NCBI RefSeq assembly: GCF_002865645.1
Contig: NW_020194575.1
Span: forward strand, 1,241,247 to 1,305,246
DNA from: Hyaloscypha bicolor E
Taxonomy: Eukaryota > Ascomycota > Leotiomycetes > Helotiales > Hyaloscyphaceae
Length of the DNA: 64,000 nucleotides
Direction of reading: 5' to 3'
Shown here in pieces: positions 37,067 through 48,217 of this stretch. Position 1 is the stretch's first letter, and each line of letters opens with the position of its first letter. The translations under genes were made by a program, and so were the position numbers. Below the pieces are notes generated by a model, which had not been told where the DNA came from, did no database searches, and saw nothing but the letters and a program-made list of their open reading frames with translations.

Positions 37067-37236
37067 GAATATTATCTGCTCTAGTTAAGGGTCAGGCTCC
37101 GAGATTAACCGGGTTATAGAGAATAATATCTTTCTTCTTTTATATTAGTAGAGGACTGATTACTAGAAAAGAAATATTATCTGCTCTAGTTAAGGATCAG
37201 GCTCCAAGATTAACTAGGTTATAGAGAATATTATAC
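37067..37236. repeat. Direct duplication of a 64-bp segment
   Basis: Copies at 37067-37130 and 37173-37236 share ATTATCTGCTCTAGTTAAGG and the following 40 bases with a few transitions (GGGTCAGG versus GGATCAGG, CCGAG versus CCAAG). May be part of an LTR or leader of gypsy element 2. Confidence 0.7.
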
Positions 37237-37949
37237 TTCTAGTTAAGCTCTCTAGTTCTTTATAGTTCGAGGAGGTTATTAAATATTAAAAGTAATATTC
37301 TGTTTTTACTTTCTAAGGATAAATACGGGTTCTTTACCGGTAGTATTATATTGCCTCTATAGGCCGAGTCGAGTAAGCTTAGTATTATATAATAGCGGGA
37401 TTAATATAATAGTTAAAGGCTCAAAGTTCAAAGAATCTCATATATTAGAAAATACTAAGCTATAAAATAAAGTAAGGAGGATGCCTTGACCTTTAGTATT
37501 ATTCCGTCTAAGTAATTCCGGCTTAGCTTCGTTTTGTGCCTGTTTCCGATATCCTGTTCTTGGCAGATTATGCCCTTATGCCAGCTGTTACAAGTACTAT
37601 AGTAGGGGGTTTGGCTTCTCTAGTCACGTGGATGCGGTCATGTGATATATAGAGTAAATAATTCACATATATATTACCTTGCTCTCCTTCTCTCTTCTTT
37701 GGAAATCGATTAACCTTTACTCTCTTTATGCTTTAGTCATATATTATTTAAAGAAAAAGAAGAGAAATTATTATTTATATAACTTTTATCTGGGTTTCAC
37801 TTAATAATTAGAAATAATTAATTATATTTAGTTATAATTCTTCTAATAAATTTTTTTTTTTCAAAAAGTCGATAATCAAATCATAATTAATTATTTACTT
37901 GATTTAATTAAATATAATTAATTACCTTAATTATTTTTTTGACACACTG

Positions 37950-37957
37950 CAGAAGCT
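37950..37957 (+). repeat. 8-bp target-site duplication, right copy (CAGAAGCT)
   Basis: Identical to 16583-16590 and directly follows the right terminal inverted repeat. Confidence 0.85.
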
Positions 37958-39145
37958 TCGGATGAGAGGTTGCAGATTCGGCGAAGACGCATTCTTGTAG
38001 CTCCCGCAACTAATTTGGCCATCGATTTGGGATTCATAGTCGCCGGTGCAGTGGCATTGTTCGTCTTGGCATGCTACCAGAACGCGTCATCTGAGGGTGT
38101 GGAGAATATGTTTCGGGCTGGGCATTGTGGTAAGTTTTCCGTCAACGATTTGAGGTTCTTAAGTAACAATTACCATAGCTACCTCTTTCCGTGTCCTCCT
38201 TCCGTATTCGAATTGTTGATTCTACCCAATACCGTAAACATGCCATCAAGTCAAAGGTCCCATATATTCACGCGTCGAAGCTTTACTGGAAGCCAATGCT
38301 CAGCACTTGGAAGTATCTGACCATACCTTTTCAGTACGACCCTAACTAACACGGAGGGCAGCTCTTGCATAGTTCTGCTGCGACTTCGTCACATAGTAAA
38401 CCTTATTCTCATAATGATTTCCCGGTTTCTTCTGTGGGAGCCCAGAGTCCGGGAGCTTCACGGGAGCCGGAATGCGCAGATGTCTTAGGAGCTTGGCTCC
38501 TTGGCTCATTAGCTCCCTCTTAAAATCCAGCATGGCTCCGTACTAATTCTATGGCAGTCATTTCTGTACCTCCTATTCATCATAACTTCACAACTGAACC
38601 GCAACAATACATTTACTCAAAAGTTCAAAACATTGGTTACGGCACAGTAGTGGATTGCTTCTACGGCCCGGTTGCATCGCTGGCGACCTCCTGATGGACA
38701 AAAATGGCCGAAACAAACCATAACCCTCAGTTTCTTCTTACGGGGCATCTTAGACTTTAGTTTTAGAGACACTTTAGGCCCTATCCAGACCAAGTTCTCG
38801 CTTTTCGTCGATTTGTACGGAATCTTCAATTCGTTGGGAGAGGTGGGGCCTGGCGTTGCGACTTTCCTCTGTGCAGCAGAGTCTTTTCCAACCCCCCTTC
38901 GTGGCTATATGGGTTTCGCTGCTGCGATTGGCAAAGCGGGTGCGGCTGTCAGAACCCAGGTATTCACTCCGATCCAGGAATCATTCTCTAGTGATCAGAA
39001 TTTCAGGAAAGCCAGCAGGGCGTCTTCTTGACTGGTTCCGCATCACAATAGTTGGAGTTTTAATATCTTGGTTCTTCATTCCAGAAAGGAGAGAGATTTG
39101 GACGGAGAGGATGCAAGGTTCAGGTTTAACTGGAAGAAAAGGGAC
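37950..39145 (+). pseudogene. Git1-type MFS transporter pseudogene, right piece
   Basis: Continues the transporter from the target site: EASDERLQIRRRRILVA, NLAIDLGFIVAGAVALFVLA, then after a one-base shift VWRICFGLGIV, a GTAAGT donor, YRKHAIKSKVPYIHASKLYW, NIGYGTVVDCFY, LYGIFNSLGEVGPG, LRGYMGFAAAIGKAGAAV and VGVLISWFFIPERRE. These match helices 5-12 of the Git1/phosphate-transporter branch of major facilitators in the right order. At least three frameshifts and stops break it. It contains only part of the RKHAIKSK to NIGYGT interval in readable form (about 38340-38620). With the left piece, the gene covers most of the family except the N terminus. Confidence 0.82.
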
Positions 39146-39975
39146 TTCTGACAATTGCATGAACAAGGCAGTATTTGGCATGTAATTGGGCTTCAAAATA
39201 TGAGGGTAAAGTTGATGTAGATTGAGATGTCTAAAGTACAAGAAGTACGGTTCAGCGGGTGGTTTATATGCCTCTGTCGCTGAGCTAATTCAAAAAGGGG
39301 AGAATCACGTATATGGCAACTGACAATTTCATACCAATTTTTATGGCGAGAGCCTGGTGGAGCCGACGAAGAGCACTGATTTCAATTTTTGATATTTATT
39401 GGAACAGAAAGAGAGACTAAGGATATAAGTGAGCCCAATGACGAGAAATGTCTTGCTAGGGTCCAGATTCAGTTGCTCTAGTTGAGCACATCCGCGATCA
39501 TAAGCATGGCTGGGAGCGCCACTAATAATCTCATTATTTGATGAAGAAACAAGCGAAATCACAACGGAATGAACGATCGGCAGTAGAGAACCTCAATTAT
39601 TCCGTTGCTGCTTGGCACTCATATTTGTGTCTCTTGGTTGTCAGGTTTCCTCTACCCCTAAGGTAGGTAGTCGTTGTTATTCTCGTGTATTGTGTACCCT
39701 CACATGGGAACACTTCACAATGTCGCCTTTAATTGTATTTGCTTAGATAATTTTTGTTATGATAGTGATTGCTATTTAGGTGATTTGGTGTGGCTTCAGC
39801 GAGGTTGGGAAGCAAGCGAAGTGTTCCGAGGGGGAAATTTTTGCAAGCCCGGGGAGATCTACATTCCTGAGGACGTGACGGTATTCAGCACGCGACGCGT
39901 AACAGATGGTTAAAGGTGACTTCGTTTCTCTTGTTTTCGAGTCATCTTGTAGAATTGTAGACTCAATCTTACACC
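39146..39975. other. Intergenic stretch, no gene seen
   Basis: No frame above about 80 codons has family support. The last few hundred bases are probably promoter and leader of the chitin-binding protein gene. Confidence 0.45.
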
Positions 39976-42190
39976 ATGGCAATTATGAATCTTGTGTTTC
40001 TGGGACTTCCTTCCCTCGTATGGGGCATGAACTCACTGCTTGGCTCCATGCCGCTGCCAATGGAAAGCCTCTGCGTGGTTTGGACGGTGGTTGAACGGCC
40101 GATATATATCAACACCTGCTTCGCCTCCAGCACTGTTGTGATCATCGAAGGTTATACGACTACTATTCCTAATCCAACGTGTATCCATACTACTATCACC
40201 GCTTCGCAAACGATGAACCCTCCACCTTCGACCCCGGCTATGGAGGCCGTTGAGTATACAACCTTCACAACAGATATCTACACTACAGTGTGCCCATCGC
40301 CGACAATTTTCACTTATGGTACTCGCACATATACAGTCACCGAAGCTACGACAATTACGATTACAGGGAAGTGACATTGGTCAACCTGACCTCTCGCCCC
40401 CAAGCTAATATTACACAGACTGTCCATGCACATATTCTCGAGTAAAGTCCAGCTCGGAGCTCACAGGGTTTTCATACGGTAAGGTTACTAAATTTCATTC
40501 TCTCGCAGACCCTCTTCCAGCACCCGCGCTTCGATTTCAACTTCCAGTCCCTGCATAATACCCCAAGTGCTTCATTTTCTTCCCTGGTGTCGACATCTCC
40601 AACTCAATTCACATCAGTCGTCAATATTGCCTTATCCATGATGTCTACACCAAGCTCTGTCACACCTTTCGTTTCTACTCTTCCATCTGCCACCGTAACA
40701 ACAATCTTAGTCGCCCCTTCAATTGGCTCCAAGAATACTGTCTCGCATACTAAATCAGCTCTGAGCTCTGTGCTTTCAATATCCAGTCCAGTACCTCGAT
40801 CTAGTTCGCCACGAGGAAGCTCCGCCGCTTTCACTTCGACCCAGACAACCACACGCTCTTCCGGGAAATCTAACTCTATTTTGATGTTTACATCTGTATC
40901 TGCTCATATTCTGACTTCAAACACAGGGACATCAAGCATCCGTTCAACCTCACCTACGGCACCATCAGCCGCAGTGTCTTCTATTTCGAAGTCAACAGCT
41001 GCATCCATTTCGAGCTCCTCTTTATCAATTCCCACTTCAACTTCATCTACGATGCTCTTCACCCCGTCCTCTGGAACAGTATCATTGTCTATTTCGTCTA
41101 CTTCCAGTCAAGGATCTTCGTCAATCTCGACTTCGTCAGTCACAACCACAATGCCGCCAACACCGAGCTCAACGGGAGCAATGTGTGGTGCAGGCGTGGA
41201 TCTCTCTTGCCAAGACAGTGGCTTCGGCAACTGCTGCGGATCTGATAATACATGTGGCCACGATGCGAATCATTGTGGTACTGGTTGTCAAATTGGCTTC
41301 GGATTCTGCACAAACATATCAAATGATGGTAGTTGTGGTAACAATGTGACTTGCCTAGGCAGTGTGTTTGGAAACTGTAAGTCCTTCACTCGTGTAACCC
41401 TTTCCTTGCTCCCCGGGCATTGCCATCCAGCGCCTCTCGACTCAAAACTTTATTCTCTTAATCAGAGCTAATTTTGGAAATAGGCTGCTCCGAATTCTTT
41501 TTCTGTGGATCTGACTCAAGCTTCTGCGGAACGGGTTGTCAACCTGACTTAGGACTTTGTACTCAACCAAGCTCGACAGTCTCAATCCCTTCATCAAGTA
41601 CATCTGTGTCTTCTACCGCTGTTCCCTCTGCATCGGGTGCTTGCACATTCACACCCGGCCTTGGCGACACAACACTAGCCAGCATCCCAGCCCCTGCGGT
41701 CTACAACTCCTCGGGCATAGTCTACTCATTTGGATTTATTAACAGCAACGTCGGCGCTCTGGCCTACGCGACTTACAACCCATCTGCGAGTGCTACAGAC
41801 CAATTCGCCTTCTACCAAGTATCAACTAACATCGCCCCGCCCACCATCGGCTGCGCATCATTCGGCTACCTCTACCAGGTTGACTCCGGCCTGTGCGTTA
41901 CGGCCAACAAAACTGGAAACGCATATCCAGATTTTCAGGGGGCGGACATGGCGCTAGAGCCCTGTTATTCCTGCAGTACCACCGGGGGCCCGCCACAAGA
42001 GCAACTGTTTTGTACAGATGCTTACACTGTCGGTGTCTTTGATCCGTATCAATGCGTGCTGTTCTTTGGAGATGCGACATTCCCGGATAGCTTTTATGGG
42101 CCGACGTATGGGCCTGGGCCCGCTCCTGCAGAGTCGACGGTTCTACTCGATGGCCAGGAATGCATTTTCCTTCTATTTCCTTCCCCCTAA
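39976..42190 (+). CDS. Secreted Ser/Thr-rich protein with two chitin-binding (CBM18-like) modules; apparent frameshifts
   Basis: The start at 39976 has a good context (ACCATGG) and a hydrophobic leader (MAIMNLVFLGLPSLVWG), followed by a Thr/Tyr-rich segment (TRTYTVTEATTITIT). A long Ser/Thr-rich stalk (about 40560-41170) leads to two cysteine modules: CGAGVDLSCQDSGFGNCC through CQIGFGFC, and CGNNVTCLGSVFGNC continued after a clear 107-nt intron (41377-41483) by CSEFFFCGSD and CGTGCQPDLGLC. Their spacing matches hevein-type CBM18 chitin-binding domains. A C-terminal region of about 200 residues with several Cys is unknown to me. The exon 1 frame ends at 40374, and joining it to the stalk seems to need two single-base shifts (near 40369 and 40555) besides an intron at about 40442-40508, so the 5' structure is uncertain. 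Likely cell-wall-bound or chitin-shielding. Confidence 0.7.
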
Positions 42191-43640
42191 AATGAGGGCG
42201 TTGTTGCTTATCTTTTGATGGTATAATTCATCAGCAGTTGTCTTTTGGGATGAATCTTGTATTGTTTGCGCTCAACGGGATCAGCAGGAAATTTAGGTCT
42301 TAGGTTCCAATTATCTTCTATATTTTTATATCCACAATCTTGACTTTGAGGTGGCTAGATTTCCAGTTGAGCGTCGCAAGGTGTGATAGTGTGACCCTGG
42401 ATCTCGGAGAAGCGAGGTGCTGCAGCATTTTCACCCGTTGCTACAAATACCTTCCAGCGCACCTCCCAAATTTGCGATTTTCACTGGTTCCAATGCCCCC
42501 CTTCTTAGGTCTTCGTCTAATATTCGCATTTCATCGCGGCACATAGAAATTTGTATGCGTTACTGTACGATGACCGAAAGAATCCGGGGAGTTAGCGAAA
42601 ATAAAAGCGCTACATCGCCCCAACATTGAGCTTATTCAAGTTTAAGAACTTAAGACAAGGTTTGATTTCACGGGATTTGGAGTTCATTTCGGTCTTAGTA
42701 TCAGCTATTTGGTGCTGATGCTATTCCGTAACAGCTGCAATCTATTGTTTTTGCTCATAATTTCCGCTCTTCCCCATGCTCAGTGGCCATGTCGCCTTTG
42801 AAATGAGCTAGATATTTCTCGAGATTCGAGTTGCTGAACCACCTCAGGCTAAAGCATATATACTTCGGGACTCTTTTCTTGCATTGTCCAGCCCTCTGCA
42901 GTTCCACCAACCTAGCAAAGTCGTTCGTCTTGTCATGCAGGGCAGTGCCTCTCTTGTATACCACGGGGTCGAACGGAGATAAACTTCCATGCACAGCATA
43001 GTGGCTAAAGAGGTACTATTTGTCTGCAAGTTTTGCCATGCCTCAATGAAATAGAGCTACAAGAACCACTATTCTATCAGAAGTGACTGGATGGGTATCT
43101 CCATTGATTATTGGAACGCTCCATCCACTCTAATTTCAGGCCTACCATTTTCGATTGAGTCGGCTCTGGGGCCGGCAAAAGCACTTCAAAAGTTCAACGT
43201 TTTTTAAGCGATTTCGCTCCTTGCTACTTTTTGAGATGACGGATCCTCGTATTGAAATTTAATTTAATTGTGATACGAAAGATTTGAACCTCATTGTTTG
43301 CTACAGTCTTTGAAGTCTTGTAGCATAAATCAGAAGTAAGCGGGCCTTGCTCCAGCAGTGGAGCTCTACCATAAGTATATGAATCAGAGAATCTTGCCCA
43401 TGGCATAGACATCCTCAAAGTAATCTGGCGCTAGCACGTGCTCTCCGGTCCGAGAACCTCCTCTGCTGAAATATATTCGCAGACGAGGGCTTTGGGAAGG
43501 GCCTTTCTACTCGTGTTTAGGGATTGTTCCTTGTAGATCCTCGCATATTCAGGGAACATCTCAGTCTCTTCCAATTGACCACGTCCTGCTCTTCTATCGT
43601 TAACTTTAACTTGTAGACCTCGATTACACTGTCACGACGC
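42191..43640. other. Intergenic stretch with a possible gene relic on the minus strand
   Basis: Between about 42755 and 43620 the minus strand shows several frames of 60-80 codons with coding-like composition, such as ALPKALVCEYISAEEVLGPE and ALHDKTNDFARLVELQRAGQ, broken by stops and shifts. I cannot name a family. It may be a decayed gene or chance. Confidence 0.25.
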
Positions 43641-44204
43641 CACAACCTTTCCCGTTCTGGGGCCAGCCTTAGTAAAGCCACAGTTCGTTGTCTAAGTTAA
43701 AAGACTCAACATGTGAGTATAAAGAGGATTGATTAATTAATTGATTGACATTTATTTACGTCCGAGAGACCTCCAAAAGGGTATGAGGACGTGCTAAGCC
43801 AAGGAGCGTTCCTCAGAACTCAAAGTCCTATTTAGAATAAAGCCAAAAACTACAAGGGGTGAAAAGACTCCCTCCTAAATAGTCCCGGGTCTCTAATCCC
43901 ACGGTATTATAGTACCCTTGCCTTAGAAAGCATTTCTTACTATAGCCAGATATAGACAGGGGCCTATAGCTACTCTCTATATATAACCAAATTGCCTTAT
44001 AACTATATAAAACCTCTTATAGCCAGTTAGGGTAGCTACTAGAACTTTTGTTCTTTTATTCAAGTTCTCCCATAACCCAAATATCTAAGCCTGACCCCCC
44101 CCCTTATCCTCTTAATATCCTATATTTCTCTTTACATCCATGGAAATACCGAGTCCTCGGGCCTATATCTGTAAAAGAATTTCTCTACTATATAGCTAGT
44201 CCGA
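43641..44204. other. Moderately AT-rich, repeat-like stretch
   Basis: Ordinary to AT-rich DNA leading into the dispersed repeat; no frame above 70 codons and no motif recognised. Confidence 0.35.
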
Positions 44205-44770
44205 GTATAACGGCGCTGGCTGGGGCCAGAGGGGGGTGGCTGTCACATGACTAGTTTCCTCTAGCTAGCCGGCGTTTCAGTAGTTTTAACTACCGTATTA
44301 TCTGGTGTATATGACCATGGTCTTATAGCCCGTTCCACATCTGAATAATTCGTCAGGGAATGGTCTTAAGCCTGAGAGGGTCTAGTAATACGTCGATCCC
44401 ACTAAAAACCGCTTAGTGTATAGTGTTGTGCTTACCCCTCTAATTCCTCATCCCTTTATTCTTCTCTCATTCTCCCTCTTAAACTCCCACCTGCACCACC
44501 AATTGCTCTTGATATTACGTACTACAAATTATATATATTGAGAATTAGCTGAGAAATCTGCTAGGAGATTACTTGAATTACCTCAAACTAGCCAATTAAG
44601 CAATACTTTAGTAATATAAGACCATGGTCTTCTATTACTAAGCTATTGCTTGAGGAATTGCTCTGGAAATGGTCTTCTATTAGGGGTTGGTCCTGAACGA
44701 AGGGGGGGTCATATACGCCAGATAATACGGTAGTACTTCCCTCCTTTTATCCCCTCCTTCTTCTCTTTAG
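44205..44770 (+). repeat. Dispersed repeat, copy B, interrupted by a TIR element
   Basis: 44205-44292 matches 13551-13637 (CGGCGCTGGCTGG, GGGTGGCT or GGTTGGCT, TCAC-TGACT, CCGGCGTTTCAGT, GTTTTA). The match resumes at 44731 with TAGTACTTC. The interruption is the element described next. Confidence 0.75.
44293..44730. mobile_element. 438-bp TIR element (MITE) with TA target duplication
   Basis: The ends are inverted repeats of about 24 bp: left CCGTATTATCTGGTGTATAT, right ATATACGCCAGATAATACGG, each extended by GACC inward. TA flanks both sides (44291-44292 and 44731-44732), and the paralogous repeat at 13636-13637 has a single TA at the same place, an empty site. The interior has no transposase and includes several GACCATGGTC or ATGGTCTT motifs in both orientations. 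The TA duplication suggests Tc1/mariner-related mobilisation. Confidence 0.85.
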
Positions 44771-47656
44771 CTTAATATTTTCAATATATGAGATTCTTGG
44801 ATCTTTGAGCCCTGGCCATTGCCTCGATCCCGCCGTTACACCGAGAGTGAGTTAAGAGAGTCGGAAAGGCTATAGTATCTATTTCGATTTCCCTTGCCGT
44901 TCCTCTAGATATATCTCCCCCAAGTATATAGCAGATCGAGCGAGAGAGAAAGAATTAGAGTTAATATCCTGATTATAAGTCTTGTTAAGTAGAAGTTTGA
45001 GCTCTTATAGAGGCGCTATACCGCTAGCTTATATAAAACTAGATCTGGCAATAAAGGAAAATCTTCCTGTATTTGCTTATAACTCAATCTTGGTCCTATA
45101 TTCTAGAGAGTATAGATTAATAGCCTGTACTACAAGGAGATATTAAGTTATTACAAGCCGAGTATAAGAAGAAAAAGAAGCGGAATAATTATTAGTATAT
45201 TAGAGTTATATATAAAATAAAGATATTATATAATTAAGTTAAGAATATAAATATAAGTATATTAAAAAATAATTATATATTTTTATTTTTATTCAAGATT
45301 CTTATAGTCTCATGTATTAAATATTAAATATTAAATTTATAAATATATAAAATAAATTATAAATAATTATAAAAATCGATTTTTTTTATAAATAAAATAC
45401 ACAAATTCTTTTTATTGTAAATTTCCATCCCTTCGTTGGCTGAGACATTTGCTAGCGCTAGCAGCCACATAAATGCGGATAGCCTAATTAGAGGGGACTA
45501 TTATTCTAACCAAACAAGGGATATTCGCGTGCAGCCGCTAGCGTGGCTATGTTTCACCAGGCGAGGGGATAATTTTCGGGCAGTGTCTGGAGGCCGAGTC
45601 TGGCTGAAAGTGAGACACCCCTTCCCAAACATCTCAGCTCTGCACGCATGGCCCTGGAAAAACAAAAAAAGCCTTGCACAACAACACATTAACAACGCCA
45701 AGGCAAAAAATGATGAAAGTCAATCTCCAGGCTATGATCGCTAAACCCTAGGGTTCGGTCACCAAATTTCCAGCCACTTCAGTGATCCCCTGTTAACCAT
45801 TCCACTTTTTGAGGTGGCCGAGGGGGGGGCGAGCTTCGTAGGGTGGTGCTCTCCCCCTAATTAAATGTAAAAAGTGGGCCTTTTCACCAGGGGGTTTTGT
45901 ATGGTCGAACGTCTGTGCGAAGAGCCTCCTTTTTACTTTTATTTCCTAGGGGGGAGAGTAGCAGGATCCGTGTGGCTTGTCCAGCCCAAGTAAATTTATG
46001 CGAAGGCGCTCCCCCTGTGGGATGCTCGATCCAATCAAAATGATGCCCGTTACGCCGATCGATCAATGTTCGCAAAGGCTCTTCTTGATCCCGGAATAAC
46101 GTGTTTTGATATTATTATGGTCGTTTTGATCCATCCAGCAACCGTTACAAGCTTTCTCAAGTGTGAGTTTTTAAGTCTGGGTGGAGCTGTCTCCAAATAG
46201 GCCCAAGATCGCTTGTAGGCCTGCGGCAACCTCGAGCTGAGCTTATGTGGCGTATGGAGCGGCTTTCCCCGTGCGGCCAGTTCCGCAGCGATGCCCACCA
46301 CAAAAATCAACCTGCTGATCGCTGATTCAACAGCTTTTACGCCTCCAAAGTGCATATTAATTTGGACATCATGGGAACAAATTCCACACAAAGGATTGGT
46401 CTTTAGATTCCCCTTGAGAACTCCACTATGGTGGCCGAAAACCTAACGTAACTTCTGCGAAGGAATGAGATATCGATTGGTCATTGAAAGGGCATTTATT
46501 AGAGACACGTGATCTAGAGACAGAGGGCTAATATATACTATTGATCTCTTCCTTACTTCATAATAATATTGCTTTTTATATTCCTTATTATTAAAACAAC
46601 TTAACTGCATTTTAATTCCGTCGCACGTGAGTGTGTCTATAGGCCTACGAAGTAAAGAAAAACAAATTAGGTGCCTATGCCCTAAAACAAGCTGTAAAAG
46701 GGGTGGTAAAAGGGCATTAGAATTTTTACCGCCCCTGACCGAACGCCAGATTGCAGGGCAGGTACAGGGGCATCGCGAGGGGCGGCATCTGGCCGCACAG
46801 CCTCTAAATAGCGATTCCCATGGGCCTTCCCCGCCCATGATAGTTCCTCGAGCTGCAGGCTCCGCCCATTTGCGGCTGAGACTTCTTGGCATGGGCAAGA
46901 AAGCATTGAGGTCTTTGAGGGCTTCAAATCCGTCTTAAAAACTTTAAATTCGTTTTTAAATGAACCTGGCGAGAGACGTCTAAACTTACCATCTATTCCT
47001 CATGATCTTCTGAGATATTCGAATTTGACCCTACTCGTTACAGCCTGTCAGGCCGAGAAAATGTAACAAGGCTCGCAAGGGCTGGGTGTGGAAGGGCGTT
47101 CGTATTTACTTTGTGGCCCATGCTCGCCTGGAATTCCTCTGTCCCCTACATTATTTTGGCTTTGTTGTTGAGCCCCGACTGCCTGCATCAGATGTGACAT
47201 GGTAGAAACTGTGACAGCCAGTCTAGTGACCTGCAGAGGTGTGGTGACCACCAACGTTTCGCGAAGCTTCTGGCATATCATTGGTCCCCCTTGCGGCAAA
47301 TCCCCTTTTGGCGTTTAATGGCGTTTTTTTGGCGTATTGGAATGTGTTGGCGTTTGGATATCGTGTCGCATTGTGGCCACTAAGAATAGATCTTCTTGAC
47401 AAAGTCGTTTAGATTGACGGCACGAAGGATCGAGGTGCCTGGTACCGGAGATGAGCCCCAGGGACAGTTTGATAAGTTGCGCTCCTCCCACTTCTCTCCT
47501 TCACACGTCGTGTTTTTTTAAGATCCTCTAGGCGAGCTCCTCATCCGAACAATTCAGCCTTATATTGCTTAAGAATCTCCTTCACCACTGTCCTACGACT
47601 TTGATCTCCCTTATCAACAAGATCTACTCACATATCGCATCGCTACTACCGCCAAA
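44771..47656. other. Gene-poor stretch; AT-rich 45180-45420, no supported gene
   Basis: 45180-45420 is strongly AT-rich with ATTAAATATT repeats. Frames at 45436-45744 (+), 46050-46391 (-) and 46443-46898 (-) are 100-150 codons but show no leader, motif or splice-supported extension. TTGGCGT-type motifs recur at 47311-47360. The last 150 bases are likely promoter and leader of the next gene. Confidence 0.4.
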
Positions 47657-48217
47657 ATGGCATACCAAAATTCGAGTCCTCAGATCATTACCGGCACCCA
47701 ACCAGCCACAGACAGATCACCGTTGTCCAAATGGTGGGTCGTCGGTGTCTTCTGTTCCTCCGTCTTCTTCTTCGTCCTCGGCGGCGGCCTCCTCGGCGCC
47801 TGGAGCGCCAGCCTCTCCTGTTCCTACTACGACTACATCTGCTACGGCGATCTTGGTGAATGGAATGGAGGCATCGCCTGCATTGCCATCGGCGCCATCT
47901 TAAAGTTCGTGTTCTGGGTTCTCTTGATCGTCTGGTGCGTTCAGCGCCGTCGTTCTCGCGCGCCATCAACGGTCGTGTACGTCAACGCCCAGGCGAATGC
48001 TGAAGCTGGCACTGTTCAAAAACCACAACCCGTAGCAAACGTGTATAGTGTGCCACAGCGAGACTATACAATTCAGCCGGCACCTGAGTACGGTGTTGCG
48101 GCTGCGCAAGCGGGGGTTCCTACTGAGAAGCAGCTGGCGACGAGATATTGTGGCCAGTGTGGGTCCGGCACCACCACTCCATTTTGCGCAAAGTGTGGAT
48201 CTCAAGTCCCGATGTAA
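47657..48217 (+). CDS. Two-helix membrane protein with C-terminal zinc-ribbon
   Basis: A single-exon protein of 186 residues. After a polar N terminus it has two hydrophobic segments, about residues 26-50 (WWVVGVFCSSVFFFVLGGGL) and 70-93 (GIACIAIGAILKFVFWVLLI), separated by a loop with CSYYDYICYGD whose two Cys may form a disulfide. A basic stretch (CVQRRRSRAPS) then marks the cytosolic side. A Gln/Ala/Pro-rich linker ends in CGQCGSGTTTPFCAKCGSQ, a four-cysteine C-x2-C zinc ribbon as found at termini of many membrane-associated proteins. No known fungal family is assigned. The leader upstream is rich in CTCC/CTTC as in expressed genes. The role is unknown. Confidence 0.75.
   Translation: MAYQNSSPQIITGTQPATDRSPLSKWWVVGVFCSSVFFFVLGGGLLGAWSASLSCSYYDYICYGDLGEWNGGIACIAIGAILKFVFWVLLIVWCVQRRRSRAPSTVVYVNAQANAEAGTVQKPQPVANVYSVPQRDYTIQPAPEYGVAAAQAGVPTEKQLATRYCGQCGSGTTTPFCAKCGSQVPM

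Larger units (their letters stand above)
22947..37500 (-). mobile_element. Gypsy-type pol region (element 2), RIP-degraded and split by a copia insertion
   Basis: Minus-strand fragments follow gypsy order. The reverse transcriptase lies at about 26830-27180 with FTKLDI, FRIRYEFFKL and YINNILIFSKNKKEY; its catalytic YVDD now reads YINN at 26880-26891. RNase H follows at about 26200-26460 with YSDLAITGILF, FYSKAF, YYKVHNKELLTII and TNYKALEYF. The N-terminal reverse transcriptase and upstream parts continue beyond the copia element at 34205. Stops are frequent. LTRs could not be paired, so the outer limits given are only the space between better defined repeats. Part of 22947-24900 could belong to something else. 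Confidence 0.65.
16591..37949. mobile_element. 21.4-kb hAT-like TIR-bounded composite full of nested retroelements
   Basis: The block begins CAGTGTGTCAAA and ends TTTGACACACTG, a perfect 12-bp inverted repeat starting with CAG, and is flanked by the 8-bp duplication CAGAAGCT. Short TIRs with an 8-bp duplication are the hallmark of hAT transposons. Both ends carry similar subterminal AT-rich sequence (16671-16724 and 37871-37925, direct orientation). No hAT transposase is readable. The interior is mostly RIP-degraded gypsy and copia DNA that entered later, so the founding element was probably short and non-autonomous, or its transposase has been destroyed. Composition is extremely AT-rich with CpA and TpG scarce. 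Insertion interrupts an MFS transporter gene. Confidence 0.7.

Noticed and set aside
16591..37949. A Starship-type giant transposon
   Set aside because: No tyrosine-recombinase gene at either end, no cargo genes, and the ends are inverted repeats with an 8-bp duplication, which fits hAT better.
45436..45744. A 102-codon + strand frame starting MAETFASASSH
   Set aside because: No motif, and an antisense frame of similar length; nothing splices to it convincingly.
47688..47969. Arg-rich minus-strand frame of 93 codons
   Set aside because: Shadow of the membrane protein gene on the + strand.
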